Origin: Arthrobacter sp. NtRootA1
Lineage (GTDB): Bacteria; Actinomycetota; Actinomycetes; Actinomycetales; Micrococcaceae
Length of the DNA stretch: 64,000 nucleotides
Direction: 5' to 3'
Assembly (NCBI RefSeq): GCF_019976975.1
Contig: NZ_AP024630.1
Span: 4,216,001-4,280,000, forward strand
Shown: in pieces, positions 51,773-59,906 of the stretch
Position numbering within the stretch: the stretch's first letter is position 1
How the letters are laid out: the number at the start of each line of letters is the position of its first letter
Position numbers and translations under genes: made by a program
Notes under the pieces: generated by a model
The model's input: only the letters and a program-made list of their open reading frames with translations
Told to the model about the DNA's origin: nothing
The model's database searches: none

Positions 51773-52134
51773 ACCATCACCCCTACGCCTTGCATCGGGA
51801 ATGGTCCTGCTATTCCCGTGAGGGTGCTGAGTGTGTACTTGACGGTTACGGACATCTGCGCGCCGGACGTGCAGCTGGTGGCACTGAAGGTGAAGTTCGC
51901 GTCTGCGAGCTTGGGATTCAGGGTTACAGCCGCGTTTTTCGCCGCGGTTCTGGCCGCGGACTGATCATTCGCAATCGACATCACGCGCACGCCTTCGCGG
52001 GCAGCGTTCGTGAGCGATACCTGCGCGTTGTAGGCCCGTCCGAATTCCATGATCCCCAGAACCAGGAGGATCAGGACGGGTGCGAGCAACGCGAACTCGA
52101 CCGCTACCGCACCCCGTTCTGATGTCCTGTGCAT
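51760..52134 (-). CDS. tadE: TadE-family pseudopilin
   Basis: About 124 residues from the ATG at 52134; the open frame runs further but the extension overlaps the Flp gene. RTSERGAVAVEFALLAPVLI is the classic TadE start: a prepilin-peptidase site after Gly8, with Glu and Phe at positions 5 and 6 of the mature form. The exported part has two or three Cys (CTSGAQ and VMVCGG). A minor pilin of the Flp pilus. Confidence 0.9.
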   Translation of the reverse strand: MHRTSERGAVAVEFALLAPVLILLVLGIMEFGRAYNAQVSLTNAAREGVRVMSIANDQSAARTAAKNAAVTLNPKLADANFTFSATSCTSGAQMSVTVKYTLSTLTGIAGPFPMQGVGVMVCGG

Positions 52135-52222
52135 GTGGATCTGCCTTCTTATCGAAAGTGGAAAGAGGAACGGGTGGGTGGGGCCACCAACCCACCCACC
52201 CTGATACCCTCCCTGAGCCGGA

Positions 52223-52468
52223 CTACTTGGAGCAGCTGCCGACGACAGCTGACGTAGTAGACGTAGCGGCCGCGGAAGACGTCCACGTGCCGCCTTTGAC
52301 TGCACAGGCTGAGCTGTTGAAGGTCTCGACGAGGTTCCCGCCGAGCAGGGTTACAGCAACGATGATGACCACGGCGATGAGCGCAACCATGATGCCGTAT
52401 TCGACGGCGGTAGCGCCGTTCTCTTCACGACGGCCACGGGATGCGATGTTGGAGAGGTAAACAAGCAT
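52223..52468 (-). CDS. flp: Flp-type major pilin
   Basis: 81 residues from the ATG at 52468, preceded by CAGGAGTTTGA. A basic leader with ENG is followed by ATAVEYGIMVALIAVVIIVA: the Flp motif, with cleavage after Gly18 and Glu-Tyr at mature positions 5-6. LLGGNLVETFNSSACAV follows. The C-terminal extension, rich in Ser/Thr/Ala, ends GSCSK, so two Cys could form a disulfide. First gene of the tad operon and probably its most expressed product. Confidence 0.92.
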   Translation of the reverse strand: MLVYLSNIASRGRREENGATAVEYGIMVALIAVVIIVAVTLLGGNLVETFNSSACAVKGGTWTSSAAATSTTSAVVGSCSK

Positions 52469-52641
52469 TTCAAACTCCTGAGCGAGTTGGGGATTTGGGC
52501 TGGCCCGATACCAGCTCCCTAACAACGTAGCAACGGAGTGAACCCCATTTCGGAGTCCTTGGGACTTCCTGTGGAAAGCCTCTGGAACCTGCGCATTTCC
52601 TGCGCTAAACCTAGGAATTCCCGGGCTTTGCCCACAAAAAA

Positions 52642-52675
52642 AATAAGGCCGCGCCACCATTGGCACGGCCTTATT
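52642..52675 (-). terminator. Rho-independent terminator
   Basis: A 15-bp stem with one mismatch and a CCAT loop is followed on the minus strand by eight T residues (52635-52642 on the plus strand are A). It ends transcription of the small membrane gene at 52687 and separates it from flp. Confidence 0.92.
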
Positions 52676-52686
52676 GTGAAGTTTTG

Positions 52687-53085
52687 TCAGCCCATTGCAG
52701 GCGCAACCACGGGTGGTGGCGAGAGCTGCTTACGCGCCCAACGGGCCAACTTCTTGCCCTTGCCCTTCCACCAGTTGTCTTCATCCTTGTCGGAGTGCCA
52801 GCGGAAGATGATCATCACCAGCACGGCCATACACATGGCCACCTGAAGCCATGACCAGGTGACCGCTTCAGCGAGCGCGCTGATCCCCATCACGAGGATG
52901 GAAGGCACCGCCAAGGTCCTGAAAATGGTATTTGCCACGTACCGGGGGCGCGAACTGGGTATGGACAGCGCACGCACCATATCAAAACACAGGCACACCA
53001 CTACCATTATTTGTCCCACGGACATAAGGAGAAGCCCGGGCAGCGACCCTGCGAACATTGCTGCCGATTCCATTCCTGTACTCAA
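52687..53085 (-). CDS. hypothetical four-helix membrane protein
   Basis: About 132 residues from a TTG at 53085 behind GGAGGGG; the frame starts six codons earlier. Three to four hydrophobic segments (LPGLLLMSVGQIMVVVCLCF, a middle one at IFRTLAVPSILVMGISALA, then WLQVAMCMAVLVMIIF) are followed by a basic, Trp-rich cytoplasmic tail KDEDNWWKGKGKKLARWARK. There is no GxGD motif, so it is not the missing prepilin peptidase. Not recognised. Set between the flp gene and a divergent kinase. Confidence 0.6.
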   Translation of the reverse strand: MSTGMESAAMFAGSLPGLLLMSVGQIMVVVCLCFDMVRALSIPSSRPRYVANTIFRTLAVPSILVMGISALAEAVTWSWLQVAMCMAVLVMIIFRWHSDKDEDNWWKGKGKKLARWARKQLSPPPVVAPAMG

Positions 53086-53350
53086 CGTAATCCCCTCCAA
53101 CAAAACGTCATTTCAGATCCTCTGTGCTCCATTGAATCGGCTGCAGGAGGTACCCGTCACGAGTAGTGAGTACTCGTTTCCGGCAGGCCCGACTACTCGG
53201 TTGCTTGCCGGGTACTTGGTCTTGGAGGGCAGGACTTTCCACAAATTCCTGTGCTTACGTGCCGCCGCCTTGTCTCAGCTCATATGTAAATCACTATGCT
53301 GGCAGCAGGGCTTGTTTTTTCAGATCCCGGGGGATGGAAGGTGCTTGGCT

Positions 53351-54955
53351 ATGGGGGATAGCGTTTTCTTACCGCTGGAGGATTATTTCAGCAGAATCGG
53401 AGCGCGCAAGGCGATTGTCTTATGCCAGCTGCCATTGGTGGCCACGGTGGCCTTCATTGTTTTCCTGGCGGTTCTCTTTAATCCCGCAAGCCTCTTACAC
53501 CCGGCTTTCTTCCCAGTCCTTCTCCTGCAGGTCGTGATCCTGGGGGCATGCGTCGTTCTTCCATGGAACCGTCTTCCCATGTGGAGCTTCGTTTTCATCC
53601 CGGTGCTGGATTGTCTCGCGGTGGGCCTCCTGCGCGAGGTCGGCGGTCCGGTGCTCAGCGTGGTGGGGCTTGCCATGGCTTTCCCTGTGATCTGGCTGTC
53701 AGTCAGTGCCAGCAAGATCCGCGTGGCCGTGGCTATCCTGGCACCCCTTTGCGCGACCGTTGCTTCACCATTCGTGCTGGGGCACGAGGTTGAACGGTCA
53801 GAGCTGATCCGTATGATTATCTTCCCCGCCATCATGGCCGGTCTGGCCCTCTCCGGGCATGCTGTTGCCCGCGGGCTGATCAAACATGGCGAGAGGCTGG
53901 ACCGTAAGGATCGCGAACTGGTGCGTCTCCATGGTGCTACCAAAGAACACGCCCAACTCCTGGATACAGTCCTGGAAACGGTCAACGTTGGTGTCTGGGC
54001 CATGGACGCAAATGGTGCCGACATTCTTACCAACCGTCGCCTTCGGGCCGACCGTTCGTGGGTTCAAGAGTCGACGAACGCCGCGAACCCGTTCACTGTA
54101 GTGACTGAGCCGTCCGACGAAGAACGGAACAATCCTGCGGATCTGGCCGTTCGAGGGGCCAGCTTCACCAACAGACTTGTCCGGGTAGGCGATGGGGAGA
54201 AGCAACGGACTTTTTCGGCCGCCGCACGTCCCCTGCTCGGGGAAGCGGGCCAGTTGAAGGGTTCCATCATCGCTTTCACTGACGTCACAGCCCTGCTAAA
54301 GGCGCAAACGGCCCGCGATAAGTTCGTTGCCACGGTGTCCCATGAACTTCGAACGCCACTAACGTCCATCCTTGGTTACCTGGAAATGCTCGACAGTCAG
54401 CCAAATCCTGCGTTCATGGGCATCATCGAACGGAACGCGGAACGCCTATTAACACTTGTCAACGATCTGCTGCTTGTCGCCTCCGAAGACCTCGAACTGC
54501 GTCGCCGGCCCACCAACGTTTCCGAATTGCTTCAGGAGGCGGTGAGGAACGCCAAGCCAGCGGCTGCTGCAAGGGGCATCACCATTGCTATGAGAATCCA
54601 CGGAAACGTAGCGGCAGATGTTGACCCTGGCCAGTTCTCCAAAGCCATTGACCAATTGCTATCCAACGCCATCAAGTTCTCTCCCGAAGGCACCCAGGTG
54701 GTCATCGGTCTGCGGGGAAATAACGGCGAGGTAGAACTCTCTGTCATGGATCACGGAATCGGCATGACCGAAGAAGAACAAGACGAGGCCTTCACCAAGT
54801 TTTTCAGGGCCGATCAGGCAATGGAATCAGCAATACCCGGGGCCGGCCTGGGGTTGCCCCTCAGCAAAGCAATCATCGAAGCCCACGGTGGAACGATCGG
54901 GTTGAACAGCCGGCCAGGGGCCGGCACCACCGTGACGGTCACCGTTCCGCGCTAG
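53351..54955 (+). CDS. membrane sensor histidine kinase with PAS domain (paralog)
   Basis: About 534 residues from the ATG at 53351; a TTG two codons upstream, closer to GGAAGG, is possible. Six transmembrane segments (about 20-175), then a PAS region (VLETVNVGVWAMDANGADIL to GSIIAFTDVT), the phosphoacceptor helix VATVSHELRTPLTSILGYLE (His331), and the ATPase domain with LLSNAIKFSPEG, VMDHGIGMTEEE and GAGLGLPLSKAIIEAHGG. The same domain order and shared phrases (FPVIWLS, HE-x3-PLTSI) make it a paralog of the kinase at 42139-43821. No cognate regulator adjoins it. Confidence 0.92.
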   Translation: MGDSVFLPLEDYFSRIGARKAIVLCQLPLVATVAFIVFLAVLFNPASLLHPAFFPVLLLQVVILGACVVLPWNRLPMWSFVFIPVLDCLAVGLLREVGGPVLSVVGLAMAFPVIWLSVSASKIRVAVAILAPLCATVASPFVLGHEVERSELIRMIIFPAIMAGLALSGHAVARGLIKHGERLDRKDRELVRLHGATKEHAQLLDTVLETVNVGVWAMDANGADILTNRRLRADRSWVQESTNAANPFTVVTEPSDEERNNPADLAVRGASFTNRLVRVGDGEKQRTFSAAARPLLGEAGQLKGSIIAFTDVTALLKAQTARDKFVATVSHELRTPLTSILGYLEMLDSQPNPAFMGIIERNAERLLTLVNDLLLVASEDLELRRRPTNVSELLQEAVRNAKPAAAARGITIAMRIHGNVAADVDPGQFSKAIDQLLSNAIKFSPEGTQVVIGLRGNNGEVELSVMDHGIGMTEEEQDEAFTKFFRADQAMESAIPGAGLGLPLSKAIIEAHGGTIGLNSRPGAGTTVTVTVPR

Positions 54956-55014
54956 CTGCAGACTTGCTCCTGATCCGCAGGCTCCCGTGCGGGCCGCACG
55001 TTGGATAATCGAGT

Positions 55015-55323
55015 ATGGGCGCTGAGCTGCTTACAATTCCTGAATGTCCCCATGCTGCGGCCGCTCAGCAGCTCTTCGAGAGGGCACTGAGGCTAGCCGG
55101 GATTTCCAGCATGGTGCACTTAGTGGTGGACTCCGAGGAGGAAGCAGCCTCGCTCGGTTTCCACGGCTCACCCACGTTCCAGATCGACGAACAGGACCTC
55201 TTTCCGGTCCTCGGAGACGCCGCGCTGAGCTGCCGGATCTATCCAACCAGCGACGGCCCCCGAGGCTTGCCGGATCTGGAATCGCTCCGAACGGCGATTC
55301 AAGAGAAGCTGAAGGGCATGTAG
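55015..55323 (+). CDS. small thioredoxin-fold protein
   Basis: 102 residues. LLTIPECPHAAAAQQLFERAL has the strand-turn-helix start of a thioredoxin fold but with ECPHA in place of CxxC. FHGSPTFQIDEQDLFPV gives the cis-Pro loop. Cys also occurs in ALSCRIYPTSDGP. Such proteins are sometimes annotated as alkylmercury-lyase-like or thioredoxin-like; redox activity with a single active-site Cys is possible. The stop meets the end of the convergent aldo/keto reductase gene. Confidence 0.65.
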   Translation: MGAELLTIPECPHAAAAQQLFERALRLAGISSMVHLVVDSEEEAASLGFHGSPTFQIDEQDLFPVLGDAALSCRIYPTSDGPRGLPDLESLRTAIQEKLKGM

Positions 55324-55324
55324 C

Positions 55325-56323
55325 TTAGGGGCGGGTCAGGAACGATTCGACTTTGCCCGGATCGCGCTCGATAACCGGCTCCAAGACCTGGTCAATCCTT
55401 TGGAGCAGTTCAGCATCAATCTTCACGCCCGACGCCGTGGCGTTGTCCACCAGTTGCTCTGGCTTGGACGCTCCCACGATCGCTGCCGAGACGTTCCTGT
55501 TCTGCAACACCCAGGCCACCGCCAAGGCTGCCATGGATAGTCCTGCTTCCTTGGCGATCGGCTGCAATTCCTGGACCTTCTCCAGCACCTCCGGACGCAT
55601 GAACTTGTGGTCGTCTTTCAGAGTCCCTTCCTCGGAGGTGAAGCGCGAATCGGTGGGCGCACCCTTGCCGGGAATGTACTTGCCTGTAAGGACGCCCTGG
55701 GCCAACGGGGACCAGCAAATCTGTCCCAAGCCCAGCTCCTCGCTGGCGGGAACGACTTCCTCCTCGATGACCCGCCACAGCATTGAGTACTGGGGTTGGT
55801 TCGAAATCAGGCCGATACCAAGGTCTTTGGCGAGTCTGGCGCCGGTCCGGATCTCGTCCGGGGTCCATTCCGATACACCGATGTAGAGTGCTTTGCCGGC
55901 CCGGACGATGTCTGCAAATGCCTCCATCGTCTCCTCAAGCGGCGTTTCATAGTCGTAGCGGTGGGCTTGGTAAAGGTCAACGTAATCCGTACCGAGCCTG
56001 CGCAACGAGCCGTTGATTGACTCCATCATGTGTTTACGCGAGAGCCCACGATCGTTCTTTCCCTCGCCAGTGGGAAAGTAGACCTTGGTGAAGATCTCCA
56101 AGCCTTCACGCCTGACCCCTTTCAGGGCTTCGCCCAAGGCAGATTCTGCACGGGTTCCCGCGTAAGCGTCGGCAGTATCGAACGTAGTGATCCCAAGATC
56201 CAGTGCTTGCCGTACGCAGGATGTTGCCGCCTCCTGGTCGATCTGTTCGCCGTGGGTGACCCAGTTCCCGTAGGCCAGTTCGCTGATGTACATGCCGGAG
56301 GCGCCGAGCTTGCGATATTCCAT
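55325..56323 (-). CDS. aldo/keto reductase (AKR6/YghZ-like)
   Basis: About 332 residues from the ATG at 56323, seven bases after AAAGGGACC. MEYRKLGASGMYISELAYGN begins the TIM barrel; ITTFDTADAYAG (Asp, Tyr), FTKVYFP (Lys) and DLYQAHRYD (His) form the catalytic set. LISNQPQYSMLWR and SPLAQGVLTGKY are as in the voltage-gated-channel beta-subunit-like AKRs. NADPH-dependent carbonyl reduction in the cytoplasm is expected. It follows the LacI gene by about 50 bp on the same strand and may be its regulated partner. Confidence 0.9.
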   Translation of the reverse strand: MEYRKLGASGMYISELAYGNWVTHGEQIDQEAATSCVRQALDLGITTFDTADAYAGTRAESALGEALKGVRREGLEIFTKVYFPTGEGKNDRGLSRKHMMESINGSLRRLGTDYVDLYQAHRYDYETPLEETMEAFADIVRAGKALYIGVSEWTPDEIRTGARLAKDLGIGLISNQPQYSMLWRVIEEEVVPASEELGLGQICWSPLAQGVLTGKYIPGKGAPTDSRFTSEEGTLKDDHKFMRPEVLEKVQELQPIAKEAGLSMAALAVAWVLQNRNVSAAIVGASKPEQLVDNATASGVKIDAELLQRIDQVLEPVIERDPGKVESFLTRP

Positions 56324-56371
56324 GGGGTAGGTCCCTTTCAAAAAGTGTGATTGTTGGCTTCGGGGTTTGAT

Positions 56372-57418
56372 TTAGGCAGGTGGTGTGACAGTGCGCCTGC
56401 CTCGCAAGGGAAATGGCGGCGCTGTAGTGCCGCGAACAATCAGTTGGGCGGACAGCACCAAATCCGGCTCCGCACCGGCGTCGGGCGTTATCAAAGCCAG
56501 CAAGCGACGCGCGGTTTCGGACCCCTGCAGGGCGACCGAGTGGTCCATGGTGGTCAGGTCAAGAATCTCGGAGAGTTCGTGGTTATCGAAGCCAATGACC
56601 GACATGTCGCCCGGAACATCGATTCCGCCCGCCTTCAGGGTCCGCAACACGCCAAAAGCCATTTCGTCGGACGCTACGAAGACTGCGGTAGGGGCGACTT
56701 CCGCACACAACAACCGGGACATGGCCCTTGAGCCGCCAGCCATTGAATTCTCCTCGTGGACCTCAAGCTCCTGGCCGGGCTCCAGCCCAGCTTCAGCCAG
56801 GGCCTCGCGGTAGCCCTTCAAACGGTTTGCTGGCGGGACGCCACCCAAGGTGCTGTCCGCAGCCTCGCGAATTCCGATGAAGGCGATGCGTTCGTGCCCC
56901 AAATTGATGAGGTGCCGGGCTGCTGCCCGCCCCGCCGCGTGATCGTCTACCCGAACTCCAGACCTTCCAGGAGTTCCCGACCCCAAAAACGCGAGCGGCA
57001 AGTTCTGGGATTCAAGGGTGGCCAACTCCTCCGGAGTCGGCTGCAAGGCAAAGACCAACACGCCATCAGCCCGCCCTGCGAGGCTCGACCCGGCGAAGAA
57101 ACGCTCCCGCGCGGCAGTATCCGCAAGTTCGTACAACAGGACGTCAAAGCCTGCTAGGCGAAGCACCCGCCCCGCTGATGCCAGCACCTGCCCAAAGAAC
57201 CATTTGGAGAGGTTGGGAGTGACAATCGCGATGGCTCCCGTGCGGCCAGTTGCCAAGCGGGAACCAGCCAGCGAGGGAACATAACCCAGCTCTTGGGCAA
57301 TTCGATGCACGCGCTTGCGCGTCTCTTGCGAAACACCTGGCATATCCCGCAAGGCACGCGAGACTGTTGATACCGAGACATTTGCGCGTTCCGCAACCGC
57401 ATCCACTGTTGACGACAT
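56372..57418 (-). CDS. LacI family transcriptional regulator
   Basis: 348 residues. The DNA-binding head TVDAVAERANVSVSTVSRAL to ELGYVPSLAG includes the hinge region; the periplasmic-binding-protein-like sensor follows (GAIAIVTPNLSKWFFGQVLA, GVRVDDHAAGRAAARHLINL, AVFVASDEMAFGVLRTLKAG, VIGFDNHELSEIL). A perfect LacI-type palindrome lies about 30 bp upstream, so it probably represses itself and the aldo/keto reductase downstream. Effector likely a sugar or derivative. Confidence 0.93.
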   Translation of the reverse strand: MSSTVDAVAERANVSVSTVSRALRDMPGVSQETRKRVHRIAQELGYVPSLAGSRLATGRTGAIAIVTPNLSKWFFGQVLASAGRVLRLAGFDVLLYELADTAARERFFAGSSLAGRADGVLVFALQPTPEELATLESQNLPLAFLGSGTPGRSGVRVDDHAAGRAAARHLINLGHERIAFIGIREAADSTLGGVPPANRLKGYREALAEAGLEPGQELEVHEENSMAGGSRAMSRLLCAEVAPTAVFVASDEMAFGVLRTLKAGGIDVPGDMSVIGFDNHELSEILDLTTMDHSVALQGSETARRLLALITPDAGAEPDLVLSAQLIVRGTTAPPFPLRGRRTVTPPA

Positions 57419-57449
57419 GTGAACGACGGTAGCCGCGACGCAAGATTAA

Positions 57450-57463
57450 CGCAAGCGCTTGCG
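57450..57463. promoter_or_regulatory. LacI-type operator
   Basis: CGCAAGCGCTTGCG is a perfect 14-bp palindrome with the central CG step expected for LacI-family operators, about 31 bp upstream of the lacI-type start codon. Confidence 0.85.
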
Positions 57464-57485
57464 AACCGGATCCTAACTGGACGGT

Positions 57486-58364
57486 TTAAGGAGATGTGCT
57501 TGGCGACGATGAGGAAGTAACGCTGCCCTCCGAGGTGTTCATGCTGGGTGTCGATGTCGACGGCGAACTCGTCATGCTGCTGGACGAAGTGGCCGTACTG
57601 GTCATGCTGCTAGACGAACTGGTCATCATTTCACTGGGAGTTTCGCTACCGCCCGCGGCTTTCTCAAGCACTTTGTTGATCAGGTCTTCGAGTTCCTTCT
57701 GGTCGGGATCGCCCAGGCTTGGCCCACTCTTAGTGGCGACAACCAGCAACCTCCCGTCGGCCGCGGAGACCTGCATGAGCTTCTTCTGGCTCTCACCGGA
57801 ACGGGTGCTGATTGTTCCGAACGTTTCGTTTGCCTTCGTCTTCGCGTCTAATTTCTCACTGGAGACTTCATATGCCTGGCCCACGGCTTTCACAGTGAAC
57901 TTTGCGCATTTGTCCATTTTGCCGCTGATGTCCTTGAGAACTTTTTCCGCGTCCGGACCTTCGCTACCGGATTGCGCGGACAGGGACCTGGGCTGGTCAC
58001 TGTCAGACAGGGCCACAGCAACATCTCCGTGTGCAACCTTGTCTACCAGCCCCGCCGTGGCGATGTCCTTGCAATCCCCAGGATCCACGCTGGCCGTGCT
58101 CAAAAGGAGGTCTGCGATCTTGCCACCCTGGTCTACCTGCGACTTGGAATAGAGCTTGAACTCGTTGCCATCTCCATCCCTCATACCGGAGATTAGCTCG
58201 CGCAACTGATCCTCGCTGTAGACCTTCTCCTGGGCCGGCGTCGACGCGGAGGCTGACGAGGTAGCGGCAGATGAAGGACTTGCTGCGCTGCCCCCGCCTC
58301 CGCTACACCCCGCCAAAGCCACTGTGGCAACTGCAAATACTGCAAGCGCTGGAACTCTTCGCAT
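57486..58364 (-). CDS. secreted lipoprotein with Ser-rich tail
   Basis: 292 residues. Signal peptide with lipobox LAGC (Cys20), then a Ser/Ala-rich linker. The folded part (about 48-235) has EDQLRELISGMRD, two Cys in VDPGDCKDIA and MDKCAKFTV that could pair, and a conserved-looking end DQKELEDLINKVLEKA. The pattern recalls PknH/LppH-like sensor domains of actinobacteria, but only weakly. The last ~55 residues are almost all Ser, Thr, Met and Pro. Attached to the outer face of the membrane; function unknown. Confidence 0.75.
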   Translation of the reverse strand: MRRVPALAVFAVATVALAGCSGGGGSAASPSSAATSSASASTPAQEKVYSEDQLRELISGMRDGDGNEFKLYSKSQVDQGGKIADLLLSTASVDPGDCKDIATAGLVDKVAHGDVAVALSDSDQPRSLSAQSGSEGPDAEKVLKDISGKMDKCAKFTVKAVGQAYEVSSEKLDAKTKANETFGTISTRSGESQKKLMQVSAADGRLLVVATKSGPSLGDPDQKELEDLINKVLEKAAGGSETPSEMMTSSSSSMTSTATSSSSMTSSPSTSTPSMNTSEGSVTSSSSPSTSP

Positions 58365-58399
58365 CAGATGCTGCCTTCCTCGGCTTTGGAAAGGGATTT

Positions 58400-58873
58400 C
58401 TAAATCTGTCCGCCCGGACCGCTATCCTCCACTTCACCGCGCCAGGCACCTGTTTCCGTTCCCCGGGACTCGATAAAGTCCTTGAATTTCCGCAGATCGG
58501 CTTTAACCTGCATCTCGTCGATCTTCAGGGCGGCGCCTGCCTTCTCCGTGAACGTTTCCGGTGCCCACTCGAAATGGACGTCAACTTTGGTGTGGTTATC
58601 ATCCATCCGGGTGAACCGCACGACGCCGGCATGGGACTTCCCGTCCGTACTGCGCCAGGCGATCCGGTCATCAGGCTCTTGGTCCACGATTTCCGTATCG
58701 AATTCGCGCTCTACGCCAGCGATTTTGGTGACCCAGTGATTGGTGGTGTCACTCAGCTGCGTCACGGCCTCCACACCGGACATGAACTGGGGAAAGGACT
58801 CAAACTGGGTCCATTGGTTATAGGCAGTGTGCACTGGGACAGCGACATCAATGGTTTCTTCAACGGTTTCCAT
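58400..58873 (-). CDS. SRPBCC family protein (cyclase/dehydrase-like)
   Basis: About 157 residues from the ATG at 58873, with a strong TAGGAGGAAAA site. ETIDVAVPVHTAYNQWTQFE and FPQFMSGVEAVTQLSD are typical of the cyclase/dehydrase branch; TKVDVHFEWAPETFTEKAG and LRKFKDFIESRG close the fold. A cytoplasmic ligand-binding protein of unknown ligand. Its ribosome binding site begins immediately after the stop of a possible 59-codon frame upstream. Confidence 0.85.
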   Translation of the reverse strand: METVEETIDVAVPVHTAYNQWTQFESFPQFMSGVEAVTQLSDTTNHWVTKIAGVEREFDTEIVDQEPDDRIAWRSTDGKSHAGVVRFTRMDDNHTKVDVHFEWAPETFTEKAGAALKIDEMQVKADLRKFKDFIESRGTETGAWRGEVEDSGPGGQI

Positions 58874-58881
58874 TTTTCCTC

Positions 58882-59061
58882 CTATTGTTGGGGCGGCCCG
58901 CAAACAGCGGACAGCAGTAGGCTTTGCGAGGCGCGCTGGAGTACGTGTCGGTTCAGAATGGGTGTGATCTCCGGGAAGTGGAGCGCCTGAGGATAGTCGG
59001 ATGGACTTCGTCCGGGCGATGGAAAATCGCCGGTAACGTAGGGATCAGAGATGATCGACAT
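58882..59061 (-). CDS. possible 59-residue small protein upstream of SRPBCC gene
   Basis: An ATG at 59061 has AGGAAACAG a few bases upstream, and the frame ends with TAG just where the next gene's GGAGG begins, the usual picture of translational coupling. The product (MSIISDPYVTGDFPSPGRSP and onward, ending CGPPQQ) has no recognisable domain and an odd composition, so it may instead be a leader or chance frame. Confidence 0.3.
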   Translation of the reverse strand: MSIISDPYVTGDFPSPGRSPSDYPQALHFPEITPILNRHVLQRASQSLLLSAVCGPPQQ

Positions 59062-59318
59062 CGACTGTTTCCTCGAGAAAGGGAGGCTGCTGCCCACCTC
59101 TGGACCGTGCTTCCGCTTTTAGGCTAGACCTCGATATGTTGTGGGGCAAGGACCCGACGAGGCCTGGCGCGCGGAGGCAGAAGTCCCTTCTTCAGCAGCA
59201 ATTTTCAGTTCACTGCGGAACAGGTTTCCAACTGCGGCTCCGATGGATGAAAGAGGCCTGCCCCATTGTTGAGAACTTAAAAGTCCATTCAAAGTCCCTT
59301 TTGAAGGATGTGATCGAA
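59062..59318. other. intergenic region before the FMN reductase gene
   Basis: Together with the doubtful small frame this leaves about 440 bp without a sure gene between divergent transcripts. The plus-strand frame of the reductase is open back to 59136 but the N-terminal part is not protein-like. An AT-rich stretch (TTGAGAACTTAAAAGTCC near 59269-59286) may belong to the reductase promoter. Confidence 0.35.
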
Positions 59319-59876
59319 ATGGTCAAGATCGCGGTTGTTGTCGGGAGCACCCGTCCGGGACGGCGAAGCAAGCAGGTGGCCGATTGGGTGCTTGAACGTG
59401 CGGCGGCCAAAGGGGGTGCCGAATACGAACTGCTTGACGTGGCCGATTACAAACTGCCGCTGCTGGATGAGCCAATGCCTCCATCAATGGGGAATTATCA
59501 ACACGAGCACACCAAGACGTGGGCACGGGCCGTAGCCGAATTCGATGGCTATATCTTTGTCACGGCCGAATACAACCACTCCGTTCCCGGGGCATTGAAG
59601 AATGCACTCGACTTCCTCTACGCCGAATGGAACAACAAGGCTGCCGGCTTTGTCTCCTACGGAAGTGCCGGTGGGGTGCGCGCGGTGGAAAACCTCCGCC
59701 TGATATCCGGCGAACTCCAAATGGCAGACGTCAGGGCACAAGTGGCGCTGCCCTTTGCTACAGAATTTGAAGGTTTCACGACGTTCACCCCGAGTGCAAC
59801 GGCGGAAGAAAACCTGGACGTCCTCATTGAGCAAATCGTTGCCTGGTCAACGGCCCTAAAAACCATCCGTCGCTAA
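59319..59876 (+). CDS. NADPH-dependent FMN reductase family protein
   Basis: About 185 residues from the ATG at 59319; a GTG three codons upstream is possible. VKIAVVVGSTRPGRRSKQVA is the flavodoxin-like FMN phosphate loop (GSTRPGR). DGYIFVTAEYNHSVPGALKN is the signature of this family, and GFVSYGSAGGVRAVENLR binds the isoalloxazine side. A cytoplasmic flavin or quinone reductase. Stands alone, with divergent neighbours. Confidence 0.92.
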   Translation: MVKIAVVVGSTRPGRRSKQVADWVLERAAAKGGAEYELLDVADYKLPLLDEPMPPSMGNYQHEHTKTWARAVAEFDGYIFVTAEYNHSVPGALKNALDFLYAEWNNKAAGFVSYGSAGGVRAVENLRLISGELQMADVRAQVALPFATEFEGFTTFTPSATAEENLDVLIEQIVAWSTALKTIRR

Positions 59877-59906
59877 CACGTCGGTTAGAAGGAGATGAAT
59901 ACAGAC

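Noticed and set aside
52687..53085. Small membrane protein considered as the missing prepilin peptidase
   Set aside because: No GxGD or paired Asp motif, and only about 132 residues.
55015..55323. Thioredoxin-like protein considered as a MerB alkylmercury lyase
   Set aside because: Too short and without the Cys-Asp-Cys set; no mer gene nearby.
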